Positions 20,472-29,066 of a DNA stretch of 64,000 bases are shown piece after piece; position 1 is the first letter of the stretch, and each line of letters starts with the position of its first letter. The DNA is from a beta proteobacterium MWH-UniP1 (lineage in GTDB: Bacteria > Pseudomonadota > Gammaproteobacteria > Burkholderiales > Burkholderiaceae_A), in NCBI GenBank assembly GCA_036362785.1, contig CP143625.1:1055401-1119400 (forward strand). The letters run 5' to 3'. The position numbers and the translations under genes are program-made. The notes below the pieces were generated by a model, which made no database searches, was not told the DNA's origin, and saw only the letters and a program-made list of their open reading frames with translations.

Positions 20472-20541
20472 GGTCGGAACGCATCGGGATCTGAACCCGG
20501 CGAACGCTTGGAGCCGGGGCAGGCCCGACGACAGGCCGACC
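20472..20541 (-). repeat. 70-bp structured element, copy 2 (inverted)
   Basis: Reverse complement of the element at 19690-19759 with three substitutions in 70 bases. It lies 20 bases after the brnA stop and 50 bases beyond the smpB stop, so it sits between two converging genes and could end both transcripts. The two copies bracket exactly the toxin-antitoxin pair, giving an 852-bp unit from 19690 to 20541. I see no clear target-site duplication next to it. Confidence 0.9.
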
Positions 20542-20591
20542 TAGCTTACGTAACTAACGGACCATTTCCTGTCGGACGGGGCGACGGGCGA

Positions 20592-21047
20592 TTAGCCCCG
20601 CTTCACGGAATCCCGAACCAGCCGTTGCTTTTCGCGCTGCCACTCTTTGTCTTTCTCAGTGGCCCGCTTGTCGTGCTGCTTTTTGCCCTTGGCCAGGCCG
20701 ATCTCGATTTTGATGCGGCCACGCACGTAGTGCAGGTCAATGGGCACCAGGGTGTAGCCCGCCCGCTCCACCTTGCCGATCAGTTTACGGATCTCCTCAG
20801 CCTTAAGCAGCAGCTTGCGGGTTCGGGTGGGGTCGGGCAAGACATGGGTCGATGCGGTGGGCAGGGGCGAGATATGGCAGCCCAGCAAAAAGACTTCGCC
20901 ATTACGCACCAAAACATAAGATTCCTTCAGATTGCTACGGCCGGCCCGGATGGCTTTGACCTCCCAACCCTCGAGCACGATCCCAGCCTCATAGCGTTCC
21001 TCTATGAAGAAGTCATGGAAAGCCTTCTTGTTTTGGATGATCGACAT
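20592..21047 (-). CDS. smpB: SsrA-binding protein SmpB
   Basis: Partner of tmRNA in trans-translation, rescuing stalled ribosomes. Length is 151 aa. The OB-fold core carries [37 protein letters not shown] and GCHISPL; the C-terminal tail is Lys/Arg-rich ([20 protein letters not shown]). The ssrA gene itself was not found in the window. It is divergent from ratA with an 11-base gap between start codons, as is common in proteobacteria. Confidence 0.96.
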   Translation of the reverse strand: MSIIQNKKAFHDFFIEERYEAGIVLEGWEVKAIRAGRSNLKESYVLVRNGEVFLLGCHISPLPTASTHVLPDPTRTRKLLLKAEEIRKLIGKVERAGYTLVPIDLHYVRGRIKIEIGLAKGKKQHDKRATEKDKEWQREKQRLVRDSVKRG

Positions 21048-21058
21048 AAAATAGCGAA

Positions 21059-21493
21059 ATGCCCGACGTTACGAAATCAGTTTTAGTGCCTTATTCGGCC
21101 CAGCAGATGTATGACCTGGTCTTTAAATGTGAAGACTACCCCGCTTTTCTGCCCTGGTGCGGGGGAGGGCGAATTCTAGAGCAAAACGGCAATACGCTGT
21201 CTGCCGAGCTCAAGATCGACTTCAAGGGGATTAAACAGTCGTTTAGCACCGAAAACGTGAACGACCCTGGCAAACGGATCGACATGAAGCTTAAAGACGG
21301 CCCCTTTAAGTCGCTCGAGGGCCACTGGGTCTTTACACCCTTGGCCGAAGACGCCTGCCGCGTGGATTTCAATCTGCAGTACCACTTCTCGAATGGGCTT
21401 TTGGAAAAAGTGGTGGGCCCGGTGTTTTCTTACATCACAGCGACCTTTGTGGATTCTTTTGTAAAGCGGGCCGAAGCGGTCTACGACAAGTAA
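21059..21493 (+). CDS. ratA: RatA/COQ10-like START-domain protein
   Basis: Small polyketide-cyclase/START-fold protein, 144 aa. Family features are [20 protein letters not shown] at the N-terminus, [13 protein letters not shown], and GHWVFTPLA followed by the C-terminal helix [14 protein letters not shown]. coli RatA was reported to block 70S assembly, while homologues bind ubiquinone; the sequence cannot decide between these. The smpB/ratA/rnfH neighbourhood is the conserved one. Confidence 0.9.
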   Translation: MPDVTKSVLVPYSAQQMYDLVFKCEDYPAFLPWCGGGRILEQNGNTLSAELKIDFKGIKQSFSTENVNDPGKRIDMKLKDGPFKSLEGHWVFTPLAEDACRVDFNLQYHFSNGLLEKVVGPVFSYITATFVDSFVKRAEAVYDK

Positions 21494-21496
21494 GCC

Positions 21497-21853
21497 GTGG
21501 ATCAGGGCCGAACGACCGTAAACATTCATGTCCAGGTCTGCGCCGCGTGGCCCGATAGGACCCTGCGCCAGGACATTCTTGTCCCATTGGGCAGTACACC
21601 TGCCGACATTCGCGACCATGCGGACCTGCTCCCGGAACTTAAGTCAGCCTGGCAGCGAGCCAGTGGCATCGGGGTCTTTGGGCTTGCCAAGCCGCTTGAT
21701 GAGGCCTTAATCGACGGTGACCGCATTGAGCTCTGGCGGCCCCTGATCGCCGACCCAAAGGACGCCCGCCGGCAGCGGGCCAAGTTAAAGCTTGCCGAAC
21801 TTAAAAAAGCCCGACTCGCAAAGCGCCAAAAGGCAGGGTCCGGGTCGGTATAA
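21497..21853 (+). CDS. rnfH: RnfH-family (RatB) ubiquitin-like fold protein
   Basis: Length is 118 aa from GTG 21497, three bases after the ratA stop. The beta-grasp pattern includes [40 protein letters not shown] and [19 protein letters not shown], which are the family's conserved stretches. A basic Lys/Arg/Ala-rich tail follows. Function is unproven; the gene is almost always next to ratA. Confidence 0.88.
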   Translation: MDQGRTTVNIHVQVCAAWPDRTLRQDILVPLGSTPADIRDHADLLPELKSAWQRASGIGVFGLAKPLDEALIDGDRIELWRPLIADPKDARRQRAKLKLAELKKARLAKRQKAGSGSV

Positions 21854-21879
21854 TTCCGCTTTGGACCTTTGGAGCGCCC

Positions 21880-23343
21880 ATGCGCCTGCTACAAAAAGCC
21901 CTGACCTTTGACGACGTCCTGCTGGTTCCGGACTATTCCCAGGTTCTTCCCCGCGACACGTCGCTGACCACCAAACTCACCCGCGATATTGCACTGAACC
22001 TGCCCGTGGTCTCTGCGGCCATGGACACGGTGACAGAAGGCCGCCTGGCCATCGCCTTAGCGGAAGAGGGTGGCATTGGCATCATCCACAAAAACCTAAG
22101 CCCAGAACTTCAGGCCAAAGAGGTCTTGAAAGTAAAACGCTTCGAGGCTGGTGTGGTGAAAGACCCGATCACGGTCCACCCAGAAATGTCGGTCCGCGAG
22201 CTTTTAGCCGTTTCATCGGAGCGCAAGATTTCTGGCCTGCCGGTCGTGAAAGACGGCAAGGTTGTGGGCATTGTGACCAATCGGGACCGTCGATTCGAGA
22301 CACGGCTTGATCAGCCCGTCTCCAGCATCATGACGCCCAAAGAGCGGCTCGTTACCGTCAAAGAAGGGGCGAGTGTTGAAGAGGCCAAAGAACTCATGCA
22401 TAAGCACCGCATCGAGCGTGTGCTGGTGGTCAACGATGCGTTTGAGCTTCGCGGGCTGATCACGGTAAAAGATATTTTCAAAGGTATTGAACACCCATTG
22501 GCCTGCCGTGATGCGCTTGGCAAGCTGCGTGTTGGCGCTGCCGTTGGCGTGGGCGAGGGCACAGAAGAGCGGGTCGATCTGCTGGCCAAAGCAGGGGTTG
22601 ACGTCATCGTGGTGGATACGGCCCACGGCCACTCCAAGGGCGTGTTGGACCGAGTCCAATGGGTGAAAAAGCATTACCCCGATGTGCAGGTGATCGGCGG
22701 CAATATCGCCACTGGCGAGGCCGCCAAGGCGCTGCTCAAGCATGGCGCCGACGGGGTGAAAGTGGGGATTGGTCCTGGTTCCATCTGCACCACCCGAATT
22801 GTGGCGGGTGTGGGTGTGCCCCAGATCACGGCAATTGCCAATGTGGCTGCGGCGCTCAAGGGCACCGGTGTGCCGCTGATTGCGGATGGCGGCATTCGTT
22901 ATTCCGGTGACCTTGCCAAGGCATTGGCGGCCGGCGCCCACACGGTCATGATGGGCGGCATGTTTGCGGGCACCGACGAGGCACCCGGTGAAATTATTCT
23001 CTTTCAGGGCCGCTCGTATAAAAGCTATCGCGGCATGGGTTCGGTGGGCGCAATGCAGGCAGGCTCTGCAGACCGTTACTTCCAAGAGGGCGACAATCCC
23101 AACCCGGATAAATTTGTGCCCGAAGGCATCGAGGGCCGTGTGCCCTACAAAGGCAGCGTGAAGGCAATTCTTTTCCAGTTGGCCGGTGGCGTGCGCTCTA
23201 GCCTGGGGTATTGTGGCTGCGGCTCGATTGCAGATTTTCATGAGCGGGCACAGTTTGTTGAAATCACAAGTGCCGGTATCCGCGAGTCGCACGTGCATGA
23301 TGTGCAGATCACCAAAGAAGCGCCCAACTATCACGTCGACTGA
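21880..23343 (+). CDS. guaB: Inosine-5'-monophosphate dehydrogenase
   Basis: NAD-dependent oxidation of IMP to XMP, committed step of GMP synthesis. Length is 487 aa. The TIM barrel starts with [20 protein letters not shown]; the two CBS domains occupy about residues 95-205; the catalytic loop Cys is in [18 protein letters not shown]; the flap begins near [20 protein letters not shown]. Its stop codon overlaps the guaA ATG by one base (TGATG), so the two are translationally coupled. Confidence 0.97.
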   Translation: MRLLQKALTFDDVLLVPDYSQVLPRDTSLTTKLTRDIALNLPVVSAAMDTVTEGRLAIALAEEGGIGIIHKNLSPELQAKEVLKVKRFEAGVVKDPITVHPEMSVRELLAVSSERKISGLPVVKDGKVVGIVTNRDRRFETRLDQPVSSIMTPKERLVTVKEGASVEEAKELMHKHRIERVLVVNDAFELRGLITVKDIFKGIEHPLACRDALGKLRVGAAVGVGEGTEERVDLLAKAGVDVIVVDTAHGHSKGVLDRVQWVKKHYPDVQVIGGNIATGEAAKALLKHGADGVKVGIGPGSICTTRIVAGVGVPQITAIANVAAALKGTGVPLIADGGIRYSGDLAKALAAGAHTVMMGGMFAGTDEAPGEIILFQGRSYKSYRGMGSVGAMQAGSADRYFQEGDNPNPDKFVPEGIEGRVPYKGSVKAILFQLAGGVRSSLGYCGCGSIADFHERAQFVEITSAGIRESHVHDVQITKEAPNYHVD

Positions 23344-24989
23344 TGCATTCCAAAATTCTGATTCTTGACTTCGGCTCGCAAGTCACGCAGCTGATTGCGC
23401 GTCGTGTGCGTGAAGCCGGCGTGTTCTGCGAAATCTTCCCCTGTGATGTCTCTGATGATTTTGTGTTGAATTACGGCAAGGTGTCAGGCACGGTGTCAGA
23501 CACCTTAAAGGGCATCATCTTGTCGGGCGGCCCCATGTCCGTGACCGAAGACGAAACACCGCGATCACCGAAAGCCGTGTTTGAGCGTGGCGTGCCGGTG
23601 CTGGGCATTTGCTATGGCATGCAGACCATGGCCGAACAGTTGGGCGGCAAAGTTGAAAGCGGAAAGGTTCGCGAATTTGGTTATGCCCAGGTGCGGGCCC
23701 GTGGCCACACTGATTTGCTGAAAGACATTGAAGACCATCGCACATCCGAGGGTTATGGCCTTTTGGATGTCTGGATGAGCCACGGCGACAAGGTGGTGGA
23801 GATGCCTGCCGGCTTTAAGCTGATGGCATCCACAGAGTCTTGCCCGATTGCTGGCATGGCCAACGAAGCCAAGAAGTTTTATGGTGTGCAGTTTCACCCT
23901 GAAGTTACTCACACCAAACAGGGCACCGCGATACTGAATCGCTTCGTGCTTGATATTTGTAAAGCGCAACCCGATTGGAACATGCCGAATTATGTAGAAG
24001 AGGCGGTTGCGGCGATTCGTAAACAGGTCGGCAGTGACCAAGTGATTCTGGGGCTGTCGGGCGGTGTGGATTCATCGGTTGCGGCGGCACTCATTCACAA
24101 AGCAATTGGCGATCAGTTAACTTGCGTGTTTGTGGACCATGGTCTGCTGCGTTGGCAAGAGGCCGAACAGGTGATGGATTTATTTGCCAAACACATGGGT
24201 GTGAAGGTGATCCACGTGAATGCCAAAGACCAGTTCATGGGGCACTTAAAGGGTGTGTCCGATCCCGAGCAGAAACGAAAGATCATTGGCCGCGAATTTG
24301 TGCATGTCTTTCAAGAAGAGTCCGCAAAGCTATCAAATGCAAAATGGCTGGCCCAGGGCACGATCTACCCCGATGTGATTGAGTCGGCCGGTGCGAAGAC
24401 CAAAAAAGCCACCACGATTAAATCGCACCACAATGTCGGTGGTCTGCCAGACACGCTGAAACTGCAGTTGCTTGAGCCCCTGCGTGAACTCTTTAAAGAT
24501 GAAGTGCGCAAGCTTGGCGTGGCGCTGGGGCTGCCGCCCGAGATGGTGTATCGGCACCCATTCCCAGGGCCGGGCCTTGGTGTGCGAATTCTTGGCGAGA
24601 TTCACCCAGAATTCGTGCCGCTCTTGCAGCGCGCCGATGACATTTTTATTCGCACACTGCGTGACACCAAGACCACCGCACAAGATGTCGCTGCTGGCCT
24701 GTGTGATGCGGCCGATGTGGGCAAGAGCTGGTACGACTTAACCAGCCAGGCCTTTGCAGTGTTCTTGCCGGTGAAGTCGGTGGGCGTGATGGGCGATGGC
24801 CGCACCTATGAGTGGGTTGTGGCGCTGCGTGCTGTGGTGACCAGCGACTTCATGACAGCACACTGGGCCCATCTGCCGCATCAGCTGCTCTCGCATGTGT
24901 CGAACCGTATCATCAATGAAGTCCGCGGTATTAACCGCGTGGTCTACGATATTTCCGGAAAGCCGCCTGCCACGATTGAGTGGGAATAA
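23343..24989 (+). CDS. guaA: GMP synthase (glutamine-hydrolysing)
   Basis: Converts XMP to GMP using ATP and glutamine. Length is 548 aa, longer than the ~525 of E. coli GuaA. The amidotransferase domain has the nucleophile in [17 protein letters not shown]; the ATP-pyrophosphatase P-loop reads [15 protein letters not shown]; the C-terminal dimerisation domain ends PPATIEWE. An in-frame insertion of about nine residues (residues 46-54, KVSGTVSDT), just before GIILSGGP, is encoded by a palindromic repeat found elsewhere in the window. Confidence 0.97.
   Translation: MHSKILILDFGSQVTQLIARRVREAGVFCEIFPCDVSDDFVLNYGKVSGTVSDTLKGIILSGGPMSVTEDETPRSPKAVFERGVPVLGICYGMQTMAEQLGGKVESGKVREFGYAQVRARGHTDLLKDIEDHRTSEGYGLLDVWMSHGDKVVEMPAGFKLMASTESCPIAGMANEAKKFYGVQFHPEVTHTKQGTAILNRFVLDICKAQPDWNMPNYVEEAVAAIRKQVGSDQVILGLSGGVDSSVAAALIHKAIGDQLTCVFVDHGLLRWQEAEQVMDLFAKHMGVKVIHVNAKDQFMGHLKGVSDPEQKRKIIGREFVHVFQEESAKLSNAKWLAQGTIYPDVIESAGAKTKKATTIKSHHNVGGLPDTLKLQLLEPLRELFKDEVRKLGVALGLPPEMVYRHPFPGPGLGVRILGEIHPEFVPLLQRADDIFIRTLRDTKTTAQDVAAGLCDAADVGKSWYDLTSQAFAVFLPVKSVGVMGDGRTYEWVVALRAVVTSDFMTAHWAHLPHQLLSHVSNRIINEVRGINRVVYDISGKPPATIEWE
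23478..23507. repeat. GGTGTCAGACACC palindrome inside guaA
   Basis: AAGGTGTCAGGCAC is followed directly by GGTGTCAGACACC (23492-23504) and TTA. The 13-base palindrome is identical to the one at 32898-32910 upstream of tadA. It is read in frame as part of GuaA (codons for [10 protein letters not shown]). Compared with E. coli GuaA from memory, the protein is about nine residues longer at this point, which matches the 27 bases. Confidence 0.8.
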
Positions 24990-25004
24990 ACTCACTCAAC
25001 CTAA

Positions 25005-25706
25005 TTAAGCCGTCAGATCAAAGACCAAGACTTCCGCGTCTTCTCCGTCTGACAGTGCGACTTCACGCTCATCGGCCAACATGGCTGCATCGCCGGTGAG
25101 CAGTCGCTGGCCGTTCACTTTGAGAACACCGCTTACCAAGTGCACATAGGCCTTGCGTGCCGGGTTTAAGGGCAGCACGAATGACTCTGTTCCGTTGAAC
25201 AGCCCAGCGTAAAGGGCGGCATCGGCATGAATGCGAACAGATCCATTGGCACCGTCGGGCGATGCGACCAGGCGCAGGGTGCCGCGCTTTTCGGTTTCAG
25301 AAAAGGCTTTCTGCTCGTAACTTGGCACAATTCCCCGCTGGTTTGGCTCGATCCAGATCTGGAGAAAATGGGTTGTGGCGTCGCTGGCGTGATTGAATTC
25401 GCTGTGGGTCACACCGCGCCCCGCGCTCATGCGCTGCACGTCTCCCGGCTGGATCGATGTGCCATTGCCCATGCTGTCTTGGTGGGCCAGCGCACCCGAG
25501 AGCACATAGCTGATGATCTCCATGTCGCGATGGCCATGGGTGCCAAAGCCCATGCCGGGCGCCACGCGGTCTTCATTGATCACGCGCAGGTTGCCCCAGC
25601 CCATGTGGGCGGGATCGTAATAATCGGCAAAAGAAAAGGAATGGTGGCTCTTGAGCCAGCCATGGTCGGCAAAGCCTCGGTCCTGGGATTTTCGAAGGGT
25701 CAGCAT
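25005..25706 (-). CDS. Pirin-family protein (YhhW-like bicupin)
   Basis: Length is 233 aa. The N-terminal cupin carries the metal-binding residues in GTHGHRDMEIISYVLSGALA and the later GRGVTHSEFNH; the opening HSFSFADYYDP and WGNLRVINED are pirin signatures. YhhW-type members have quercetin 2,3-dioxygenase activity in vitro, but the natural substrate is unknown. It is divergent from a LysR gene, with a candidate operator between them. Confidence 0.9.
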   Translation of the reverse strand: MLTLRKSQDRGFADHGWLKSHHSFSFADYYDPAHMGWGNLRVINEDRVAPGMGFGTHGHRDMEIISYVLSGALAHQDSMGNGTSIQPGDVQRMSAGRGVTHSEFNHASDATTHFLQIWIEPNQRGIVPSYEQKAFSETEKRGTLRLVASPDGANGSVRIHADAALYAGLFNGTESFVLPLNPARKAYVHLVSGVLKVNGQRLLTGDAAMLADEREVALSDGEDAEVLVFDLTA

Positions 25707-25812
25707 GCTCTGGTTCTCCTGTGTTGGGTCAGGCGTTGGGGGTAACGCCTTGGTATGAGCTGAACTTTAAGTGTCGGGAAGCGCCTTGGGTTCCAGGCGG
25801 TTTGATGTCATC

Positions 25813-25829
25813 ATTCAAAAAAAATGAAT
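25813..25829. promoter_or_regulatory. Candidate LysR-type binding site 1 (ATTC-N9-GAAT)
   Basis: ATTC (25813-25816), nine bases (eight A and a T), GAAT (25826-25829). It fits the T-N11-A LysR box and is extended as TCATTCA / TGAATGA to seven paired bases per arm. It lies at the start of the lysR gene and about 107 bases from the pirin start, so it could serve autoregulation and pirin control. Confidence 0.5.
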
Positions 25830-26784
25830 GAATAGCCCTATGTCAAACCAATCCAAAGCCTCTACCCGGGATGTGCTCACCCCTGATGCGCTCGAGATGC
25901 TGCAGCGTATTGCCGAACAGGGCAGCTTTGCCGCGGCCGCCCGCGCCAGCGGCATTGTCCCCAGCGCGCTCACTTACCGGGTGCGGCAAATCGAAGATGC
26001 GCTGGATGTGCTGCTGTTTGATCGCAGTTCCCGCCAGGCACGCCTGACCGAGGCGGGATCGGAACTGATTCGCGAGGGCCAGCGGCTACTCAGCGAGATT
26101 GATGCGGTCGCTAATCGCGTCAAACGGGTTGCCACAGGCTGGGAGCCCCAGTTCACCCTTGCGGTGGATAGCATCGTCAACCAGACCACGGTCTTAGAAC
26201 TCTGTGAAGCCTTTTTCGCGATGAATCCGCCAACGCGGCTACGCATTCGGGCCGAGACCCTGTCCGGCACGCTGGAAGCCCTGACCTCTGGCCTGGCGGA
26301 TCTGTCGCTTGGGGTGGTGGCCGAACTCGGAGCCACGGCGGGGTTGCAAATGAAACCGCTGGGCACCCAACGCTTTGTCTTTGCCGTGGCGCCACACCAC
26401 CCGCTGGCAAAGGGCTCTGAGCCGATCAGCGACCAAGAAATCAGCAGGCACCGCTTGGTCGCTGCTGCGGATTCGGTCCGGCAGGGCGGTGGTCTAAGTA
26501 TCGGGCTGATTTCAGGGCAGGATGTCTTTACCGTGACCACCATGCAGGCCAAGCTTGCAGCACAACTGCGCGGCATGGGTTGTGGTTTTTTACCAGAGGG
26601 ATTGGCGCGGCCCTATATCGACTCGGGTCGTTTGGTGGTCAAGCGGGTCGAGCGCACTGAACAAAACGTGCATGCCAGCTATGCCTGGCGCAGGATTCCC
26701 ACCGCCTCGCGGGGGCGGGCACTGCAGTGGTGGCTAGACAGCCTGGAATCCGAGCCCACCCGGCGGGCGCTGATGAGCATGTAA
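25828..26784 (+). CDS. LysR-family transcriptional regulator
   Basis: The 318 aa protein has an N-terminal winged helix-turn-helix (about residues 15-75: LEMLQRIAEQGSFAAAARAS, then IVPSALTYRVRQIEDALDV and LLFDRSSRQARLTEAG) and a LysR substrate-binding domain to the C-terminus. ATG 25828 is used; ATG 25840 (MSNQSKAS) is an alternative. It is divergent from pirin and upstream of an FMN reductase gene that carries a matching ATTC-N9-GAAT site, so it probably controls a redox-related response. The inducer is unknown. Confidence 0.92.
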   Translation: MNSPMSNQSKASTRDVLTPDALEMLQRIAEQGSFAAAARASGIVPSALTYRVRQIEDALDVLLFDRSSRQARLTEAGSELIREGQRLLSEIDAVANRVKRVATGWEPQFTLAVDSIVNQTTVLELCEAFFAMNPPTRLRIRAETLSGTLEALTSGLADLSLGVVAELGATAGLQMKPLGTQRFVFAVAPHHPLAKGSEPISDQEISRHRLVAAADSVRQGGGLSIGLISGQDVFTVTTMQAKLAAQLRGMGCGFLPEGLARPYIDSGRLVVKRVERTEQNVHASYAWRRIPTASRGRALQWWLDSLESEPTRRALMSM

Positions 26785-26837
26785 ACGGGGGGCAGGCCCC
26801 GGTATTGGCCCGCTTTCGGGTTGGAGAGGCCAGCACT

Positions 26838-26854
26838 ATTCGAAAAATTTGAAT
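26838..26854. promoter_or_regulatory. Candidate LysR-type binding site 2 (ATTC-N9-GAAT)
   Basis: ATTC (26838-26841), GAAAAATTT, GAAT (26851-26854), with the same arms and spacing as the site at 25813. It lies about 110 bases before the FMN reductase start, a normal distance for a LysR activator site. Confidence 0.5.
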
Positions 26855-26964
26855 GGTGACGTCAAAGCGTTACGTGCTTTGGGCCCGGTTTTGGTGGCGA
26901 AAATCTAACTTGTCTCTAGCTAAATCCCACGAATTGCAGTTCAACCCACTTTAAGGAGTTTTCC

Positions 26965-27516
26965 ATGAGCCACATTAACGTTGCTGTCGTCGTTGGCAGC
27001 CTGCGCAAAGATTCTCTTAACGGCCAACTGGCCCGTGCCCTGGCCAAACTGGCCCCGGCTAATTTCAACTTCAAATACGTCGAAATCGGTGATCTGCCGC
27101 TCTACAACCAAGATGACGACAGCTCGCCCGCACCAGCCGTGTCGCGCTTGCGCGCCGACATCAAGGCAAGCGATGCCGTGATTTTCCTTACCCCTGAATA
27201 CAACCGCTCGATCCCTGGTGTTTTGAAAAATGCCATCGATCATGCCTCGCGTCCTTGGGGTCAAAGCGTCTGGGGTGGAAAGCCGGCGGGCGTGATTGGT
27301 ATCTCTGTCGGTGCGATGGGCACCGCCATGGCCCAACAGCATCTGCGCAACATCCTGGCCTTTCTCGACATGCCCACGATGGGCCAGCCAGAAGGCTTTA
27401 TCCAGGCACGTGAAGGTTTGTTTGACGCGCAAGGCAACATTGGCGCAGACAGCAAAGCATTCCTGCAGGGTTGGATGGACAGCTTTGTGGCTTGGGTGGC
27501 CCGCCACACCAAATAA
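26965..27516 (+). CDS. NAD(P)H-dependent FMN reductase (flavodoxin-like)
   Basis: The 183 aa flavoprotein belongs to the SsuE/ChrR-type family that reduces FMN, quinones or chromate. The flavin phosphate loop reads GSLRKDSLNGQ near the N-terminus, and the isoalloxazine-binding stretch reads TPEYNRSIPGVLKNAIDHAS followed by GGKPAGVIGISVG. A strong AAGGAG ribosome-binding site precedes ATG 26965. A LysR-type site upstream links it to the adjacent regulator and pirin. The specific electron acceptor cannot be told. Confidence 0.9.
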   Translation: MSHINVAVVVGSLRKDSLNGQLARALAKLAPANFNFKYVEIGDLPLYNQDDDSSPAPAVSRLRADIKASDAVIFLTPEYNRSIPGVLKNAIDHASRPWGQSVWGGKPAGVIGISVGAMGTAMAQQHLRNILAFLDMPTMGQPEGFIQAREGLFDAQGNIGADSKAFLQGWMDSFVAWVARHTK

Positions 27517-27766
27517 GCGCTTCAAAGTGCTTGACCAGGGCAGTGACGCTCCTGCGCTGCCCTGTCAACAAACAATCTCTCGGTCATGCAGCGAGGCCTG
27601 CGGGTTTAACGCCGCGGGGCCTGTTGCTACGGGGTATTCCCTAGGCAAAACGGCGAATTGGCAGAGAGATAATTCTTGTACGGGCTCTCTTACAAGAGCC
27701 GGGATTGCCGGTTCGGGTTCCTCCTGAACCGGTTTGTTTTGTTGACATGTCACTTAGGAGACCCAG
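27517..27766 (+). other. Leader region with four hairpins before the TRAP genes
   Basis: The 250-base gap contains hairpins CAGGGCAG/CTGCCCTG (27536-27563), GGCC..GCGG/CCGC..GGCC (27595-27621), GGCTCT/AGAGCC (27683-27700) and CCGGTTC/GAACCGG (27708-27732). The last is followed by TTTGTTTTGTT, which is terminator-like. Only about 25 bases separate that tail from the binding-protein ATG, leaving no room for a promoter, so the hairpin must be transcribed as part of the leader. No coding frame was recognised. Confidence 0.5.
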
Positions 27767-28942
27767 ATGGCTGACGCCACAAAAAAAACAAACGATGTAG
27801 CGGTTAACGCTTCCCCCAAACGCCGTAAATTCCTGGCCGGCGCTGGCGCCGCAGGTGCTGGTGCTCTGGCCTTCCCAATGATCGCCAAGTCTCAAGGCGT
27901 CATCAACTTCCGTTTCCAGTCGACCTGGCCTTCAAAAGACATCTTCCACGAGTATGCCCTTGACTTCGCCAAGAAGGTCAACGACATGACCGGCGGCGAG
28001 ATGAAGATCGAAGTGCTGCCCGCTGGTGCAGTGGTCCCCGCTTTCGGCCTGCTCGATGCAGTGTCCAAGGGCACCCTGGATGGCGGCCACGGCGTGATGG
28101 TGTATCACTATGGTAAGAATTCGGCGCTCGCCCTGTGGGGTTCGGGCCCATCCTTCGGCATGGACGCCAACATGCTGCTGTCTTGGCACAAATACGGTGG
28201 TGGCGCAGCCCTGCTCGACGAACTCTATAAGAGCGTTGGCGCAGACGTTCGCTCCTATGTCTATGGCCCAATGCCCACCCAGCCCCTGGGCTGGTTCAAA
28301 AAGCCCATCACCAAGCTGGAAGACATGAAGGGCATGAAGTTCCGTACCGTCGGTATTTCCATCGACATGTTGACCAACATGGGCGTTTCTGTGAACGCAC
28401 TGCCAGGCGGCGAGATCGTTCCCGCGATGGACCGTGGCCTGCTCGACGGCGCTGAGTTCAACAACGCCTCTTCGGACCGCCTGCTGGGCTTCCCCGACGT
28501 CTCCAAGGTCTGTATGCTGCAAAGCTTCCACCAGAACGCTGAGCAGTTCGAGATCCTGTTTAACGGTGCCAAGTACCGCGGCCTGCCCGCCAAGCTTCGC
28601 GCCCTGTTGGACAATGCCGTGGAGGCCGCTTCGGCCGACATGTCCTGGAAGGCTGTGGACCGCTACTCCAAAGACTATGAAGGCATGCAGAAAGAGCAAG
28701 GCGTTCGCTTCTTCAAAACGCCCGATGCCGTTCTGCGCGCCCAGTTGAGCGCCTATGAGCAAGTGGCCCAGAAGAAGTCTGCCGAGAACCCCATGTTCAA
28801 GAAGATCTTGGAATCTCAGCGTACCTTTGCGGCCCGTGCCGTGAAGTGGGATATGGACACCAACGCTCCCCGCCGGATGGCTTATGACTTCTATTTCCGC
28901 CAGGCTGCTGCCACTAAAGCAGCACCAGCCAAGAAGTCATAA
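27767..28942 (+). CDS. TRAP transporter substrate-binding protein (DctP type, Tat-exported)
   Basis: The 391 aa periplasmic binding protein delivers an organic acid to the TRAP permease. The N-terminus has a twin-arginine signal (KRRKFLAGAGAAGAGAL, residues 23-39) rather than an ordinary Sec signal. The DctP fold shows in FRFQSTWPSKDIFHEYALDF, GMKFRTVGISIDMLTNMG and the ligand-site region LPGGEIVPAMDRGLLDGAEF. It resembles the mannitol/chloroaromatic/lactate-type subgroup; the real ligand is unknown. It is separated from the permease genes by a terminator hairpin that probably raises its relative expression. Confidence 0.92.
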   Translation: MADATKKTNDVAVNASPKRRKFLAGAGAAGAGALAFPMIAKSQGVINFRFQSTWPSKDIFHEYALDFAKKVNDMTGGEMKIEVLPAGAVVPAFGLLDAVSKGTLDGGHGVMVYHYGKNSALALWGSGPSFGMDANMLLSWHKYGGGAALLDELYKSVGADVRSYVYGPMPTQPLGWFKKPITKLEDMKGMKFRTVGISIDMLTNMGVSVNALPGGEIVPAMDRGLLDGAEFNNASSDRLLGFPDVSKVCMLQSFHQNAEQFEILFNGAKYRGLPAKLRALLDNAVEAASADMSWKAVDRYSKDYEGMQKEQGVRFFKTPDAVLRAQLSAYEQVAQKKSAENPMFKKILESQRTFAARAVKWDMDTNAPRRMAYDFYFRQAAATKAAPAKKS

Positions 28943-29002
28943 AATAACGCCCAGCATTTTCCCGCCCGGCAGTATTGGGGCGGGGAAGGGTGCCATGTCG
29001 TA

Positions 29003-29037
29003 AAAAGCAGCCGGTTTACCACCGGCTGCTTTTGTTT
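29003..29037 (+). terminator. Intrinsic terminator between TRAP binding protein and permease genes
   Basis: AAAAGCAGCCGGT (29003-29015) pairs with ACCGGCTGCTTTT (29021-29033) across TTTAC, followed by GTTT. Perfect 13-bp stem. It probably lets only part of the transcripts continue into the permease genes. Confidence 0.85.
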
Positions 29038-29066
29038 AATTGCATGTCTCTTACTGGAAAAACATC

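Noticed and set aside
19690-20541. Integron attC sites around brnTA
   Set aside because: The elements are hairpins, but I do not see the RYYYAAC/GTTRRRY core pairs, and they are inverted to each other, not direct as in a cassette array.
22213-23334. Minus-strand open frame of 373 codons opposite guaB
   Set aside because: Shadow of guaB in GC-rich coding DNA; the translation is His/Ala/Arg-rich without recognisable domains.
27932-28762. Minus-strand open frame of 276 codons opposite the TRAP binding protein
   Set aside because: Shadow frame; the sense strand encodes a full DctP protein with Tat signal.
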